Below the pieces are notes generated by a model that had not been told where the DNA came from, did not search any database, and was given only the letters and a program-made list of their open reading frames with translations. From Gallionella sp. (GTDB taxonomy: Bacteria > Pseudomonadota > Gammaproteobacteria > Burkholderiales > Gallionellaceae): a stretch of 64,000 bases of DNA. The stretch lies in contig JAQTWT010000011.1 in NCBI GenBank assembly GCA_028689145.1, positions 42,811 to 106,810 on the forward strand. Reading direction: 5' to 3'. Positions 63,179 to 64,000 of this stretch are shown in pieces. Both the position numbers and the translations under genes were made by a program. Positions within the stretch are counted from its first letter, which is position 1. Each line of letters opens with the position of its first letter.

Positions 63179-63463
63179 TTACTTCTTGCCGCCGTTTACG
63201 GCTACCTTCAATGTTGCGCCAGCCTTGAATGCCGGAGCCTTGAATGCTTTGATCTTAAGGGCTGCACCAGTAGCTGGGTTACGGCCGTTGCGTGCTGCGC
63301 GCTTGCGCACTTCAAAAGTGCCGAAGCCAACCAGCGCGAGGTTGTCGCCCTTCTTTAGAGTGGCAGTGATGATATCAATCAGTGCTGCGATGTTGCGATC
63401 AGCGTCAGCCTTTGTGCTGCCTGTCTTTGTTGCCAATGCGTCGATCAATTCTTTACGGTTCAT
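63179..63463 (-). CDS. HU family DNA-binding protein
   Basis: 94 residues. MNRKELIDALATKTG start, GFGTFEVRKRAARNGRNPATG (the DNA-binding arm signature) and FKAGATLK end. It bends DNA without strong sequence choice. A GGGG ribosome-binding site is at nine bases. It could be a chromosomal gene past the island or a cargo copy. Confidence 0.92.
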   Translation of the reverse strand: MNRKELIDALATKTGSTKADADRNIAALIDIITATLKKGDNLALVGFGTFEVRKRAARNGRNPATGAALKIKAFKAPAFKAGATLKVAVNGGKK

Positions 63464-63850
63464 GTGAGCTATCCCCTTGAGTTGGTTACTGCACAGCACA
63501 GTGATTTGAAGTTTAGCATTAAAAGTTTGTGATTAGCCTTATCTTCAAACCTATGTTGTGGCTGCTGACTAGGCTGAAATATCTATATATTTCGGCCATA
63601 GCCGCCAATTCAAAGCATCATCGACCAAGGCCGCTTTGCACGAGCATTCAGACACTCTAAGCCTTGAAGGTATAGCGCTTCGTGTCAGCTTCAGGCCGAA
63701 TGTGCCATACGGCGGCTGTGTATGCACTTGCAACTGGGGATTTTGGAATGCGCGTACCCGTGCCACACACAAACGAACGCGGATAATCAACGTGAGGATA
63801 AGATTTCAATTTCTTGTGAAGAGCCGGCCCAAAATCGCGTTTGGGTGACA
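63464..63850. other. Stretch without a gene
   Basis: Promoter region of the HU gene and about 300 bases with no supported frame. The GGCTGAAATATC/ATATTTCGGCC inverted repeat near 63571-63596 is the only structure seen. Confidence 0.4.
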
Positions 63851-63880
63851 TAATGTTTACGGAGAAGCGCCCAATGTTGA

Positions 63881-63926
63881 ATTGCGTTTAAATCTGACCC
63901 AGCAATTGCATTGAATTTTGACCCAC
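63881..63926. mobile_element. Repeat pair typical of an IS21-family end
   Basis: Two direct units, AATTGCGTTTAAATCTGACC(CA) and a second ending ATTGAATTTTGACCCA, match the TGGGTCA...AATGCAA-type multiple terminal repeats I know from IS21-like elements. The remaining 74 bases hold no gene start, so istA or istB would lie beyond 64000. Confidence 0.4.
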
Positions 63927-64000
63927 CCTAAGTTTATATCTTAACGGTTCAGGTTGTGGATAGTTTTCTGTTTTTGGCCTCCTTTCCGGATTGAGTTGAG

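Noticed and set aside
63657..63851. 64- and 70-codon frames on both strands
   Set aside because: They overlap each other, have no ribosome-binding site, and match no pattern I know.

Overview
The window reads as a betaproteobacterial chromosome, most like a Gallionellaceae-type Nitrosomonadales genome. Support comes from the miaB-ybeY-corC-lnt and cyaY/lptM-lysA gene orders, the H1-like KAAK histone, glyQS as separate subunits, and dense families of palindromic intergenic repeats. The taxon is an inference from gene content, not a database result.

Layout. (1) 1-374: the end of a PIN-domain toxin cut by the window edge. (2) 535-8173, minus strand: a surface-glycan operon. It contains an MBOAT O-acyltransferase with an SGNH-like partner, an Fdt/Qdt-type sugar aminotransferase, a GtrB-like GT2, a WxcM-like acetyltransferase/ketoisomerase fusion, GtrA, and an ArnT-like lipid-linked sugar transferase. 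Together these could make, flip and attach a 3-acetamido-3,6-dideoxyhexose and acylate the glycan. (3) 8291-12881: apaH, an orphan gene, and two peptide-type ABC permeases. (4) 13297-16478: a signalling cluster of HDOD, metallo-beta-lactamase-fold and class III cyclase-hemerythrin proteins. (5) 16839-41323: housekeeping genes (miaB, ybeY, corC, an rRNA pseudouridine synthase, lnt, glyQS, gmhB, plsC, cyaY, lptM, lysA, mgtE, mtgA, aroE, tonB-like, an RNB exonuclease) plus a GGDEF/EAL protein, an H1-like protein and a c-type cytochrome.

Palindromic repeats run through regions 3 to 6. Several have entered reading frames without breaking them (lnt, lysA, the RNB gene, the OppC-like permease, the end of glyQ). 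One repeat supplies the stop codons of two converging genes.

(6) 41531-49795 is accessory DNA. It carries a type I restriction system (hsdS, a YhcG/DUF1016 nuclease, hsdM, and hsdR split in two), a VapBC pair, and a gene fragment that ends exactly at a transposon end. (7) 49797-54441: the transposition module of a Tn7-like element (tnsA, tnsB, tnsC, one tniQ) with a candidate terminal end at 49797. Its other end is not visible, so the genes to the right are probable but unproven cargo. (8) 54486-56965: an AT-rich two-gene unit with a near-perfect sigma70 promoter and a large papain-like cysteine peptidase candidate. (9) 57069-57488: gene debris with a decayed tniQ fragment, a 10-base G tract and the 3' end of a vsr gene. 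(10) 57538-63042: a cytosine-5 DNA methyltransferase facing a tightly packed set of a Rossmann methyltransferase-like protein and two different MORC/MutL-type GHKL ATPases. No helicase or intact nuclease is visible, and this is the best candidate for an undescribed defence system. (11) 63179-64000: an HU gene and, at the edge, repeats typical of an IS21-family end.
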